Assembly: GCA_024760525.1 (NCBI GenBank) | Contig: CP060499.1 | Coordinates: forward strand, 2,749,501 to 2,813,500 | From: Nitrospira sp. | Lineage (GTDB): Bacteria > Nitrospirota > Nitrospiria > Nitrospirales > Nitrospiraceae | Direction: 5' to 3' | DNA length: 64,000 nt | Part shown: positions 50,917-59,438 of the stretch, in pieces | Position numbering within the stretch: position 1 is the stretch's first letter | Layout: every line of letters starts with the position of its first letter | The notes under the pieces: generated by a model | The model's input: only the letters and a program-made list of their open reading frames with translations | Told to the model about the DNA's origin: nothing | Databases searched by the model: none | Translations under genes and position numbers: made by a program

Positions 50917-51423
50917 ATGGAGGGTGAGCGGGCCGGCGGGCCATCGGAAGCTTCATCGACCATCTTGGTCGTAGACGACGAATTGTCGATCGTCAAACTC
51001 TGCAAGGCTTTGCTTGAAGGAGCAGGGTTTCACGTGATCGAGGCGGAAGGCAGTTCCGAAGCCCTAAAGATTTGCGCTCAGCATGAGGGGCCGATTGATC
51101 TCTTGCTGACCGACCTTGTCTTACCCCCTCCCGACTTTCAGCTGTCCTCTGCGTCCAACCAATTTCCACACGTCAACGGCCATCAGCTGGCCATTCGCGC
51201 CGCGACGATCCGGAACGGCCTCCGCATCATCCTGATGTCAGGAAATCCTGATAAAGAGCTGGCCAGTCATGGGATTACACGAGGAGCATTACCGTTTCTC
51301 GCCAAACCGTTCGGAAAAGATGAGTTGGTGACCTTGGTGCGGGAGGTACTCGCACAACCGGCATCAGCGCTCAATCTCGCGGAGCAGGGCAAAGCGGCGA
51401 ACGACGTCGACTGGTTCGGCTAA
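50917..51423 (+). CDS. Stand-alone response-regulator receiver protein
   Basis: A 168-residue protein with the receiver signature: acidic pair in ILVVDDE, phospho-acceptor Asp in LLLTDLVLP, Thr/Ser in ILMSG and Lys in FLAKPFG. An insertion of about 15 residues follows the phosphorylation site (PPDFQLSSASNQFPHVNG), longer than normal. There is no output domain. The Shine-Dalgarno AGGAGG precedes the ATG. It probably relays or buffers phosphate from a kinase located elsewhere. Confidence 0.87.
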   Translation: MEGERAGGPSEASSTILVVDDELSIVKLCKALLEGAGFHVIEAEGSSEALKICAQHEGPIDLLLTDLVLPPPDFQLSSASNQFPHVNGHQLAIRAATIRNGLRIILMSGNPDKELASHGITRGALPFLAKPFGKDELVTLVREVLAQPASALNLAEQGKAANDVDWFG

Positions 51424-51462
51424 ACCTGAAAAAGGTTGTGACCTTCTACGCCTGCTAAGAGA

Positions 51463-52125
51463 TTAGGCATGCTCCGTCATGAACCATCCGGCGATCGACA
51501 ATCGGCGATGCCGGCCGGCCATGGAATCCACACGACAGACGCGATGGAATCGAGGCACGGTGAACATCACAAGCGACCCGGGGCGGGGCTCGATACAATC
51601 TCTTGGGACAAGGTTGACGGACCCGTCAGTACGATCTACTCGTCGCTCGTAAATGATTAATTCTCCGCCCCAATCGGGCTTCCATTCCTCGTGGAAATAC
51701 GTGACGACTGCAATGCGGCGCTGCAGCCTTCTGCGGCCTTCGACAAGACGCCCCTGATCCGTGTCATCATGAGTCAAGAGACAATCCCCCGCAGCATACG
51801 AATAGTAACTGAATCCCACGTGACGTCCGACGATGTTCGGGAAAGACTCGATACACTCTCGAATGCAGGGAAGCTGTAACCGCGAGAGAAACCGTTCACC
51901 CTCCAGCGAACCGATTTCAGCCTTTGCCCAGTTTCCGGAATTGGGAAAGTCATTCCGAACGTTCGGCAGATCGGAGAGACTTTTCCAGACTGCCTGGTTC
52001 ATCGCTTCCCGAAAGAATCGTCGATCCTCCGCAGACCAAAAATTCTCCACGACCACGACCGGACATCTCTGGAAGGAGAATGAGGGTAAAGAGGCGATCT
52101 CTATCGTCGATTGAGCAACAGTCAT
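51463..52125 (-). CDS. 2-oxoglutarate-Fe(II) oxygenase (prolyl-4-hydroxylase-like fold)
   Basis: A 220-residue protein with the iron-binding HxD in LLTHDDTD (about residue 117) and, about 75 residues on, the distal His in FHRVCRVD and the 2OG-binding Arg in RHRRLSIAGWF, with the WGGELIIY strand between. This is the 2OG-FeII_Oxy family. Substrate unknown; small-molecule or peptide hydroxylation are both possible. It is convergent with the receiver gene; no strong ribosome-binding site is seen. Confidence 0.82.
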   Translation of the reverse strand: MTVAQSTIEIASLPSFSFQRCPVVVVENFWSAEDRRFFREAMNQAVWKSLSDLPNVRNDFPNSGNWAKAEIGSLEGERFLSRLQLPCIRECIESFPNIVGRHVGFSYYSYAAGDCLLTHDDTDQGRLVEGRRRLQRRIAVVTYFHEEWKPDWGGELIIYERRVDRTDGSVNLVPRDCIEPRPGSLVMFTVPRFHRVCRVDSMAGRHRRLSIAGWFMTEHA

Positions 52126-52194
52126 ATCTTGTCACGGTCACAGCAACCGGGCGTATTCACCATCGGCTCCGATCTATTATCCTCCTGCCCAGTT

Positions 52195-52237
52195 TACAAA
52201 GAAAGAAGGGGTTGCCACTTTCGATGGCAACCCCTTC
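52195..52237 (-). terminator. Rho-independent terminator of the RRM gene
   Basis: A perfect 13-bp stem (GAAGGGGTTGCCA 52205-52217 with TGGCAACCCCTTC 52225-52237, 7-nt loop). On the minus strand it is followed by TTTCTTTG. It lies 27 bp after the RRM protein stop. Confidence 0.85.
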
Positions 52238-52263
52238 AGCAGACTGCACACTGAACCGATCAA

Positions 52264-52599
52264 TTACCAGCGATCGCGCTTTCCTCCGCCTCCGCTGCGG
52301 CCACCGCCTCCGCCGAATCCACCACGACCACCACCGCCACCGGTGCGCGGTTCCTGGGGGCGCGCTTCATTGACAGTTAGAGTCCGGCCACCCATCTCCG
52401 ATCCATTGAGGGCCGTGATTGCAGCTTGAGCTTCAGCATCCGAAGACATCTCCACAAAGCCGAATCCACGGGATTGGCCGGTGAACTTGTCCGTAATGAT
52501 CCGCGCCGAGGCCACTGCGCCATGGACCGCGAATAAATCACTCAATTGCTGCTCGGTCGCCGAATAGGGCAACCCACCGACATAAATCTTCGAACCCAT
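52264..52599 (-). CDS. RRM RNA-binding protein with glycine-rich tail
   Basis: A 111-residue protein: one RRM with RNP2 IYVGGL and RNP1 RGFGFVEM, then a glycine/arginine tail (GGGGGRGGFGGGGG, ending KRDRW). This architecture is known from cyanobacterial and other bacterial Rbp proteins that respond to cold and may guide mRNA location. The Met at 52599 has an AAAGGAGG Shine-Dalgarno; the frame further upstream is not used. It ends in a strong terminator. Confidence 0.9.
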   Translation of the reverse strand: MGSKIYVGGLPYSATEQQLSDLFAVHGAVASARIITDKFTGQSRGFGFVEMSSDAEAQAAITALNGSEMGGRTLTVNEARPQEPRTGGGGGRGGFGGGGGRSGGGGKRDRW

Positions 52600-52824
52600 C
52601 GGGGTTCCTCCTTTAGAATAATGACATTGTCTTGAGCACGAGGAACGGGGAAGGAGCGGGCCGAAGACGCGATCGAGGCAGCGACTTAGGTCTGACTTCC
52701 GACGAGATTCCCGGACAAGGCAACATCGGCATTGTGGGCCTCCTCTCATAGACGCTTGGTATCGCGAGGCCCGGGGCGATCCAAGTCAGGGGTACACTAG
52801 CACAGCGATCTGTGGATTACAACC

Positions 52825-53616
52825 TTACTCCCCAACTCGGACCAGAAGTCCTTGGTCTTTACAGTACGCAATGGTGCGATAAAACCAGGCGATGACACCC
52901 ACCAGCAACACACCGTTGAGCCCGACGGCCCAGACAAGATTTGAAAATGGAGCACTGCCTGTGCTCAAGACCGCCCGCATGCCCTCAAAGATGTGCGCAG
53001 CCGGGTTCGCCCATGCAATCCCCTTGAGCCACGTCGGAAGCACTTCCATGGGATAGAAGACGCAGGAGATCGGCTGAAACAGAAATACCATGCTCCAAGC
53101 GAGCACTTCAGCTTCTTGCCCGAACCTCATGATGAGTGAGGTCGTGAACACGCCGATAATCCACCCGGTGACCACGAGGTTCAGCACAAATGGAACAAGC
53201 CATACCCCGATCATCAAGACGTTATAAGAATAGAAGGCGACCGCACATACGCCCATGACGATCGAAACGACCGTGACCTTCAGCACACTCATCGCCATCG
53301 TCGCAGCCAAGAACTCGCTTGGCTTCAGGGGACTGGCGAATAAATTCATGAGATTTCGCGCCCAGAGTTCCTCGAGGAAGGTGATGGTGATCCCCTGCTG
53401 AGCGCGGAACAGCATGTCCCAAAGAATCAGGGCTCCCAGGAAAAACGTGACGAATCCAGGAACCTGGCTTTGGTATCGACTGAGATAGAGCGTGATGAAT
53501 CCCCAGATGACGAGATCCAAGAACGGCCAGTAAAAGACTTCCATAATCCGCGGCAAACTGCGCCGGTAAAGATACAAATGCCTGATCATCAATGCCGTGA
53601 CGCGATGCAGCTTCAT
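52825..53616 (-). CDS. ABC-2-type transporter permease
   Basis: A 263-residue inner-membrane protein with about six helices (FYWPFLDLVIWGFITLYLS, VTFFLGALILWDMLF and others) and the ABC-2 conserved stretch FLEELWARNLMNLFASPLKPSEF. It overlaps the 53613 gene by 4 nt (ATGA) and works with the ATPase at 54020-54766. Exported substrate unknown; homologues serve drug, polysaccharide or cofactor-related export. It is the last gene of the long minus-strand run. Confidence 0.85.
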   Translation of the reverse strand: MKLHRVTALMIRHLYLYRRSLPRIMEVFYWPFLDLVIWGFITLYLSRYQSQVPGFVTFFLGALILWDMLFRAQQGITITFLEELWARNLMNLFASPLKPSEFLAATMAMSVLKVTVVSIVMGVCAVAFYSYNVLMIGVWLVPFVLNLVVTGWIIGVFTTSLIMRFGQEAEVLAWSMVFLFQPISCVFYPMEVLPTWLKGIAWANPAAHIFEGMRAVLSTGSAPFSNLVWAVGLNGVLLVGVIAWFYRTIAYCKDQGLLVRVGE

Positions 53617-54023
53617 CGACTGGTCTCATGATCATGCTTATGGTCGCACCCGCCGCAACCTTGATGTGTTCCCAGGATGTCGCCCATGAGATATCGGATG
53701 CCTTCAATCAGGTGCGTACCGGCTAGTTTTCCATCAGGCATCCGTCTCAAGCCGAGGGCCAACAACACCATCGGTACTCCCGTCAGGCCAATCCCGAACC
53801 ACAATTTCTCACGCCCGGTTCCGCTCTCCCACCACACGAGCCCGACCAGCAAGACCATCGGCACAAGGCCTCCCATCAGACTCTTCAATACAACCCCCCA
53901 TCCACAGGTCCCTCGGCTCAATCCGATCATCCCGATAGCAAGCCAAAAGAATCCCCAGGTAGCGCTGACGACAAGCCCCCCCGCGAGGAACCCCACGCAA
54001 AGGTCGACGACTGACTGCGTCAT
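53613..54023 (-). CDS. Membrane protein with Cys/His-rich tail, between ABC genes
   Basis: A 136-residue protein with about four short membrane helices and a C-terminus GCGGCDHKHDHE that could hold a metal ion (CxxC followed by HxHxH). Both ends overlap neighbouring genes by 4 nt, so all three are coupled. I do not recognise a family. A metal-sensing or metal-delivery role in the ABC system is inferred only from the tail. Confidence 0.65.
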   Translation of the reverse strand: MTQSVVDLCVGFLAGGLVVSATWGFFWLAIGMIGLSRGTCGWGVVLKSLMGGLVPMVLLVGLVWWESGTGREKLWFGIGLTGVPMVLLALGLRRMPDGKLAGTHLIEGIRYLMGDILGTHQGCGGCDHKHDHETSR

Positions 54024-54766
54024 GATGGCAACAGGCTGTTCGATTCCCGTGCAAGCTTCAAAAAGACCTCCTCCAAGTCGGCTTTGCCGAACCGTGAAAC
54101 GATGGCCTGTGCCGTCCCTTCAGCCACAAGCCGTCCGCGTTGAAGAAAAATAATGCGATCCGACATTTCCTCCATCTCCCGCATATTGTGCGATGTATAG
54201 AGGATGCTCAAGCCGGATGAACGCCGCTCTTCTTTTATCAAGGACCTGATTTTGTAGGCGATGTCTGGATCCAAACTGGCAGTCGGTTCATCGAGAAAAA
54301 GAATGCGAGGCTCCGTGAGAAAAGCCTTGGCCAACGTCAGTCTCGTCATCTGGCCGGACGACAACTTGCGGGTCACTTTGTGCCGAAATTCACCCATCTC
54401 TAGTTTTTTGACGATATGGTCCACCCGACGAACGATATCGGACAATCCATAGAGCCGCGCCACCACATACAGATTTTCCTCGACGGTCAGTGATTGAGGC
54501 ATCGCAATATACGTGGAGGAGAAGTTGACCTGCTGCAAAACCGCCTCCCGATGGACCGAAAGATCCAAGCCGAACGCTTCGATCACTCCCGCCGTAGGTG
54601 TGACCAACCCCAATAGCATCTGAATCGTGGTGGTCTTGCCGGCACCGTTCGGCCCCAATAATCCGAGAATTTCGCCAGGTCCGATCTCAAAGGAGACTCC
54701 GTCTACCGCCGTGAAATCCCCAAATCGCTTCGTCAGTTGGGACACTTTCAGCACGGGAGTCGTCAT
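54020..54766 (-). CDS. ABC transporter ATP-binding protein
   Basis: About 248 aa. Walker A GPNGAGKTT, a Q-loop region, signature KLSSGQMTRLTLAKAF and Walker B ILFLDEPTASLD are present. The start MTTPVLKVSQLTKRFG at 54766 is preferred over the Met at 54778; both are in frame. Its C-terminal 30 residues are typical of ABC-2 partner ATPases (HNMREMEEMSDRI). It forms a three-gene set with 53613 and 52825. Confidence 0.9.
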   Translation of the reverse strand: MTTPVLKVSQLTKRFGDFTAVDGVSFEIGPGEILGLLGPNGAGKTTTIQMLLGLVTPTAGVIEAFGLDLSVHREAVLQQVNFSSTYIAMPQSLTVEENLYVVARLYGLSDIVRRVDHIVKKLEMGEFRHKVTRKLSSGQMTRLTLAKAFLTEPRILFLDEPTASLDPDIAYKIRSLIKEERRSSGLSILYTSHNMREMEEMSDRIIFLQRGRLVAEGTAQAIVSRFGKADLEEVFLKLARESNSLLPS

Positions 54767-54787
54767 GAGGCTCATCACGCCGTTCGA

Positions 54788-55498
54788 TTAATTGAACAAC
54801 AAGGTGCCACGGATCCGATCCGGGATGTGGCAGGTCTCACACTTTCGGTCCAGCACCTTACCGCGATACTCCGCTTTCCCATCGTGACAGCGGAAACAAT
54901 CACTGAGGCCCCTCGCACGAAGGTGAGTTCCCTCCGGATGGGCCGGATACCAAGGTTTGCTGTCACTGGACACATGGCCTCGAGGAATCACGATGGGATA
55001 GCCTTTGATCGGTTCATCATGCACCACACCGGCATGGCAGGTCGTACACCCTTCCTCCTGTCCACGAGCCTGGAACGCTTCCATGTGTTGGCGGTGGCCC
55101 ATAACCAACCCCACCTCTTTCACCGGCTGGGGAAGATCGCGCGGCGCCATCTCGGACACGCGAAGGATATGGCGATGGCAGCTGAGACAGACTCCAGAGT
55201 CCACTTTTGCCTGAAGATTATGTGCATCGGTCGGCGTCCCGAAGAAATAAATGGCCGCGTCTTTGGCGCCTGCCCAGACCTTATCGTGCAACCATCCATC
55301 GAGACCGGGCCTCACATGGCACGCAACACAGCTCACGCTTTTATGGGAGGATTTGGCCCAGCTCTCATAGGAAGGCGCGATGGTGTGACATCCGGCGCAG
55401 AACTTCGGCTGATCCGTATACGGCGTCGCAATTCCAACCAGAGCCGCAGCTCCGGCAACGAGGCTCATGACCAGCGTGGCCTTAGACTTCCAGTTCAT
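54788..55498 (-). CDS. Membrane-anchored hexahaem c-type cytochrome (NapC/NirT-like N-terminus)
   Basis: A 236-residue protein with one N-terminal membrane anchor (ATLVMSLVAGAAALVGIA) and six CxxCH haem sites: CAGCH, CVACH, CLSCH, CTTCH, CFRCH and CETCH. The first two resemble the start of NapC/NrfH quinol dehydrogenases, which usually have four haems; here two more follow. It may pass electrons between the quinone pool and periplasmic redox proteins. It starts inside the end of mobB (17-bp overlap). Confidence 0.85.
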   Translation of the reverse strand: MNWKSKATLVMSLVAGAAALVGIATPYTDQPKFCAGCHTIAPSYESWAKSSHKSVSCVACHVRPGLDGWLHDKVWAGAKDAAIYFFGTPTDAHNLQAKVDSGVCLSCHRHILRVSEMAPRDLPQPVKEVGLVMGHRQHMEAFQARGQEEGCTTCHAGVVHDEPIKGYPIVIPRGHVSSDSKPWYPAHPEGTHLRARGLSDCFRCHDGKAEYRGKVLDRKCETCHIPDRIRGTLLFN

Positions 55499-56000
55499 GC
55501 TCCCGGCGTCTAAGGGGGAATTGCTCGATCAAGAGGGCGGCGACACCGGCCACATCGTCGAGATGCAGCACCGGCACCGGCAGATCCATTGGTTTATCGG
55601 TGACCACTGCCAGCAGGCCGTCCGCAGAATAGGCGATCTCACCGAGTTGATCACGGACAATCATGACTTTCGGGTAGCCCTCGCTCTTCCACCCTTCCGC
55701 GATGATCAAATCGTACGAGCTATCCAAGAACCGGTCTCGGATTTCCTCCACCTTCATCTGCTCAGAGACGTCGGCAAACAGGGCAAGACTCCCTTTCGAC
55801 ACGACCACCACACTGCCGGCGCCGGCACGTTTATGGCGCCAGCTATCTTTCCCCTCCGTATCGAGATCAAACCCATGACCCGCGTGTTTGACCGTCGCGA
55901 CACGGTACCCAGCCTTCACCAACTCGGGGATGACTCGTTCGATCAAGGTGGTTTTGCCGCTGTTCGAACGGCCGATAAACGAAACGATGGGGATAGACAT
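55482..56000 (-). CDS. mobB: Molybdopterin-guanine dinucleotide biosynthesis adapter protein MobB
   Basis: About 172 aa. P-loop GRSNSGKTTL at the N-terminus, then VATVKHAGHGFDLDTEGKD and SWRHKRAGAGSVVV, with DLIIAEGWKSEGYPK in the middle, all typical of MobB. It binds GTP and helps add GMP to molybdenum cofactor. The Met at 56000 is right at the first strand (MSIPIVSFIG); upstream Met residues at 56030 and 56153 are in frame. It sits in an operon with moeA, mrp and tatC. Confidence 0.92.
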   Translation of the reverse strand: MSIPIVSFIGRSNSGKTTLIERVIPELVKAGYRVATVKHAGHGFDLDTEGKDSWRHKRAGAGSVVVVSKGSLALFADVSEQMKVEEIRDRFLDSSYDLIIAEGWKSEGYPKVMIVRDQLGEIAYSADGLLAVVTDKPMDLPVPVLHLDDVAGVAALLIEQFPLRRREHELEV

Positions 56001-56095
56001 AGGAATCAATCGTCGTGCCTCAATCGTCATTCGTCCGACAGCCGTGATGATCACCGGCTCTGTGGACTCACGACCGATGAGGGTTGACTGCCTTT

Positions 56096-57394
56096 CTAAC
56101 AGCAAGAGACGCGGTGGGCGCCGACATGCACATGCGAGGTCGTGCTGGGCCATGCGTCACCGCTTAACAACTGAACCGTTACCTCATCACCTGGATTCAA
56201 TCGCTCGACATCTACGGGCACATCGATGAGGCAGTTGGCTTTCACCATCGACGTGAGAATACCTGATCCTTGATCTCCGGTCGTGCGGACTTTGAAGAGT
56301 CCTTCTTCTCTGGTGAGGATTCCGCGTAAAAAGTGACGGCGATCACCGCGCTTGGAGAATGTCTCCTGAAAAACTGCCTGCACCACCGGACGGCCGTATC
56401 CCCGACATCCGCTCATCTTCAGCAGGGCAGGCCGAACCAGCTGCTCGAAGGTCACCATCGAGGACACCGGATTGCCCGGAAGACCGAAAGCGAGCTTGCC
56501 CTGAATTTTTCCGAAGGCCAATGGCTGACCAGGCTTGATCGCAAGCTTCCAAAAGTTCATCTCGGCGCCGAGTTCAGAAAACACCGTTTTTGTAAAGTCA
56601 TAATCTCCCATGGACACGCCACCGGACAAGACGAGAATGTCCGCGTTCAAGCCCTGAGAGATTTTTTCCTTGAGCGCCGCCGGCGTATCGCGGGCAATGC
56701 CCAGCAACAAGGGAACCCCACCGGCTTCTTGCACTGCCGCAGCAATGCCGTAACTGTTTGAATTGATGATTTTCTCTTCACTGAACCGTTCGTCCAAGTC
56801 GGCTAACTCATCACCGGTTGAAAGGATCGCAACCCGAGGCCGCTGATGGACAAATACGAATGGCTTCGCGAGGATCGCCAACATCCCGGCTTCACCGGGA
56901 CGAATTTTGGTCCCTCTTGCAATGATGCAATCCCCTTTCTTGACATCCTCACCCTGAGGCCTGATGTTGGCTCCTTGTGGTTCTGCCTTAAATACACGAA
57001 CCGAATCAGGTGTGTGTTCGGTGTCTTCGACCTTCAGGACCGTGTCAGCCCCTCGGGGAAGCGGCGCCCCGGTCATGATCCGGATTGCCTGACCCGAACC
57101 GACCGTTTTCGACGGCATCATACCGGCCGACACATCCTCAATGACCGAGAGAGTCACCGGTTTCTGTATCGAGTGCTCCTGCTTGATATCCTCCCATCTG
57201 ACGGCGAACCCGTCCATGGCTGAATTGTCCCATGGAGGATTGTCTCGCTCAGCAACGATGTCCTCACCGAGCACACGGCCCAACGCATCAAGAATCGAGA
57301 TTTTTTCAAGCCCCAATACCGGCGCCGCTTCAAGCACGACCTGTTGTGCGTCGTGCAATTGAGTCAGTCCGGTCATCGCATCAGTAGCCTTCAC
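56096..57394 (-). CDS. moeA: Molybdopterin molybdenumtransferase MoeA
   Basis: A 432-residue enzyme that inserts molybdate into adenylylated molybdopterin. Motifs: PPWDNSAMDGFAV (about 55), GQAIRIMTGAPLPRGAD (about 105), VAILSTGDEL and the SGGVSMGDYDF active-site loop (about 260), FGLPGNPVSSM (about 310). GTG start at 57394 overlaps the mrp stop. The length is normal. A molybdoenzyme client is not in this window. Confidence 0.95.
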   Translation of the reverse strand: MKATDAMTGLTQLHDAQQVVLEAAPVLGLEKISILDALGRVLGEDIVAERDNPPWDNSAMDGFAVRWEDIKQEHSIQKPVTLSVIEDVSAGMMPSKTVGSGQAIRIMTGAPLPRGADTVLKVEDTEHTPDSVRVFKAEPQGANIRPQGEDVKKGDCIIARGTKIRPGEAGMLAILAKPFVFVHQRPRVAILSTGDELADLDERFSEEKIINSNSYGIAAAVQEAGGVPLLLGIARDTPAALKEKISQGLNADILVLSGGVSMGDYDFTKTVFSELGAEMNFWKLAIKPGQPLAFGKIQGKLAFGLPGNPVSSMVTFEQLVRPALLKMSGCRGYGRPVVQAVFQETFSKRGDRRHFLRGILTREEGLFKVRTTGDQGSGILTSMVKANCLIDVPVDVERLNPGDEVTVQLLSGDAWPSTTSHVHVGAHRVSCC

Positions 57395-58356
57395 TGGGTG
57401 ACTCCCTTCAACAATCCCATACCGGATCGTCCCGGTTTAGGCGACGCCCCGCCTTTCTTACAGAACGCTTCAATCTGATTGGCGATTCGGTGGTATGCCT
57501 CTGCCGTCGGTGTGTCGGAGTTGAACATGGCAAAGGGCTCGCCCGCGTCCGACTGCGTCACCACATCCGGATCGAGCGGGATTCGCCCCAAGAACGGGAC
57601 CCCCATGTCCAGTGCCGAGGCCTCCCCTCCACCCTTGCGGAACACATCGATCTGAGCGTGGCAGTGGGGACACTCCAATCCACTCATGTTTTCCACAATG
57701 CCGACGATCGGCACTTCGCTGTCTTTACAGAAGGTCACGGACTTCCGTGAATCAAGCAGTGCCACCTCTTGCGGAGTCGTGACGATGACAGCCCCGCTGA
57801 CATTGCCGAGCAGATCGATCGTCGTGACTGATTCGTTCCCGGTTCCCGGCGGCAGATCGATCAAGAGAAAGTTCAGGTCTTGCCAGTCTACCCCACCCAG
57901 CAGTTGATTGATGAATTCGTACTTGTAGGCATCGCGCCAGATGATGGGATCATCCGAGTTCTGCAGCAAAAACGACATCGAGGCAATCTTCAAATTGTAG
58001 GCTTGGAAGGGAATAATTCCACCGGAAGTGCTGATCTTGAGCTTCTGACCTTCAGCCCCGACCATTTTGGGAATGTTGGGGCCATGAATATCCATGTCGC
58101 AGATACCGACATGCCATCCTTTGAGCGCAAGACTGACGGCGATGTTCGTGGTACAGGTGCTCTTCCCTACGCCGCCCTTATTGCTCATGATCAGTACTTT
58201 GTATTCGATACGCTCCATCCGCTTGGCGACCAGCCAGCGACTATGTCCCTCTTTATCCTTTTGGCACCTCTCGTTTTCGTCGCAGATAGCGCAGGCCCAC
58301 ATATACGTGCAGGCATCCCCATTTCCACTGTTGATCACATTGAGTTCACGTGCCAT
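57391..58356 (-). CDS. mrp: Mrp/NBP35-family iron-sulphur carrier ATPase
   Basis: A 321-residue P-loop ATPase with the deviant Walker A SNKGGVGKST (about 60), DMDIHGPNIPKM, the LIDLPPGTGNESVT switch region and the CxxC pair ECPHC (about 230). An extra N-terminal part (about 1-45) carries four more Cys (CTYMWACAICDENERC), which may bind a second cluster. Such proteins deliver Fe-S clusters to target enzymes. The Shine-Dalgarno is GGAAAG. It is coupled to moeA. Confidence 0.9.
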   Translation of the reverse strand: MARELNVINSGNGDACTYMWACAICDENERCQKDKEGHSRWLVAKRMERIEYKVLIMSNKGGVGKSTCTTNIAVSLALKGWHVGICDMDIHGPNIPKMVGAEGQKLKISTSGGIIPFQAYNLKIASMSFLLQNSDDPIIWRDAYKYEFINQLLGGVDWQDLNFLLIDLPPGTGNESVTTIDLLGNVSGAVIVTTPQEVALLDSRKSVTFCKDSEVPIVGIVENMSGLECPHCHAQIDVFRKGGGEASALDMGVPFLGRIPLDPDVVTQSDAGEPFAMFNSDTPTAEAYHRIANQIEAFCKKGGASPKPGRSGMGLLKGVTQ

Positions 58357-58399
58357 AGAATTCTTTCCGGCGACTATATGATGTCCTTCGCCCCTACGA

Positions 58400-59341
58400 C
58401 TAGTGGTGACGACCTCCAGGAACGTTCACATAGTCATCACCCGAGGATTTCGGCATCGGCATGCCGGAGGCGGCTCCCCCGGCCCCGGCAACGGCCATCG
58501 CGACCGTTGGAACACCGGACTGACTCCCTTCGGCTGGTGCTTTCTTGCCAAACACCTTAGCGCCGAAGATGCCGACCCAGTACAGCAGGAACATGGGACC
58601 GGCCATAAGAGTTTGATTGAACGGGTCTGGCGTGGGAGTGAGGATGGCCGCGATGACGAACGATCCTAACAAGGCCCACTTCCAGTATTGGATTAGGAAT
58701 GGCGCATCGACCCAGCCCAGCTTGGCCATAAGAGTGATCGCCAAGGGCACCTCAAAGATGAGTCCAAAAACCATCAAGAACCAGAGGGCAAATCCGACGT
58801 ATTGCGCGATCGAGATCTGAGGCACAAATCCCGCATTGACGCCGTACGAAATTAAGAAATTCAAGGCAAATGGAAGCACGAAGAAAAATGAAAATCCTGC
58901 CCCGGCGTAGAACGCCAGCGTGCTGACACACACAAACGGACCGACGAATCGACGCTCCTGAGCGTGAAGTCCTGGAACCACGAATCGCCAAATCTCAAAC
59001 AAGAGATACGGCATGGCGATTACGACGGCACACAATCCGGCCACCTTGACGTTCTGCCAGAGGGCCTCCGCCGGCGCGAGAAAGACAAAAGGCACGGTCG
59101 GCAAATCAGTGGGTTCCCAGGTCAACTTGCTCGGCACGAACATGTTCTGGAGCGGAACGCGCAACCATTTGACCAACGCATCGGCATACAGGAATGTTCC
59201 CATGAAGATGACCGCCATGGCGATCACCGCACGGGTGAGCCGGACCTGGAACTCCACGAGGTGCTCCATGACCGGCATCTTTTTGTCTTCCAGCGGCTTG
59301 AAGATCGAGTCTTGCAACCACCGGTTCAACTTGTTCAGCAC
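58400..59341 (-). CDS. tatC: Sec-independent protein translocase subunit TatC
   Basis: Six-helix core of the Tat exporter, which moves folded cofactor-containing proteins across the inner membrane. Conserved elements: MPVMEHLVEFQVRLTRA at the start of the core, FEIWRFVVPGLHAQERR, and YVGFALWFLMVFGLIFEVPLA. There is an extra N-terminal stretch of about 20 residues and a C-terminal Gly/Ala/Ser/Pro tail (about 40 residues). Start uncertain: GTG at 59341 is chosen; TTG 59371 and ATG 59278 are alternatives. No tatA/tatB gene is adjacent. It lies between the HtrA protease gene and mrp. Confidence 0.93.
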   Translation of the reverse strand: MLNKLNRWLQDSIFKPLEDKKMPVMEHLVEFQVRLTRAVIAMAVIFMGTFLYADALVKWLRVPLQNMFVPSKLTWEPTDLPTVPFVFLAPAEALWQNVKVAGLCAVVIAMPYLLFEIWRFVVPGLHAQERRFVGPFVCVSTLAFYAGAGFSFFFVLPFALNFLISYGVNAGFVPQISIAQYVGFALWFLMVFGLIFEVPLAITLMAKLGWVDAPFLIQYWKWALLGSFVIAAILTPTPDPFNQTLMAGPMFLLYWVGIFGAKVFGKKAPAEGSQSGVPTVAMAVAGAGGAASGMPMPKSSGDDYVNVPGGRHH

Positions 59342-59438
59342 AGGCCCTCGCAACGATGAGAACCCGTCCAACCGACGATCTGACGATCGCGGTTGTGGAT
59401 TTCAACAGATCGACAGATCAACCCGTCCGACCTTTCTT

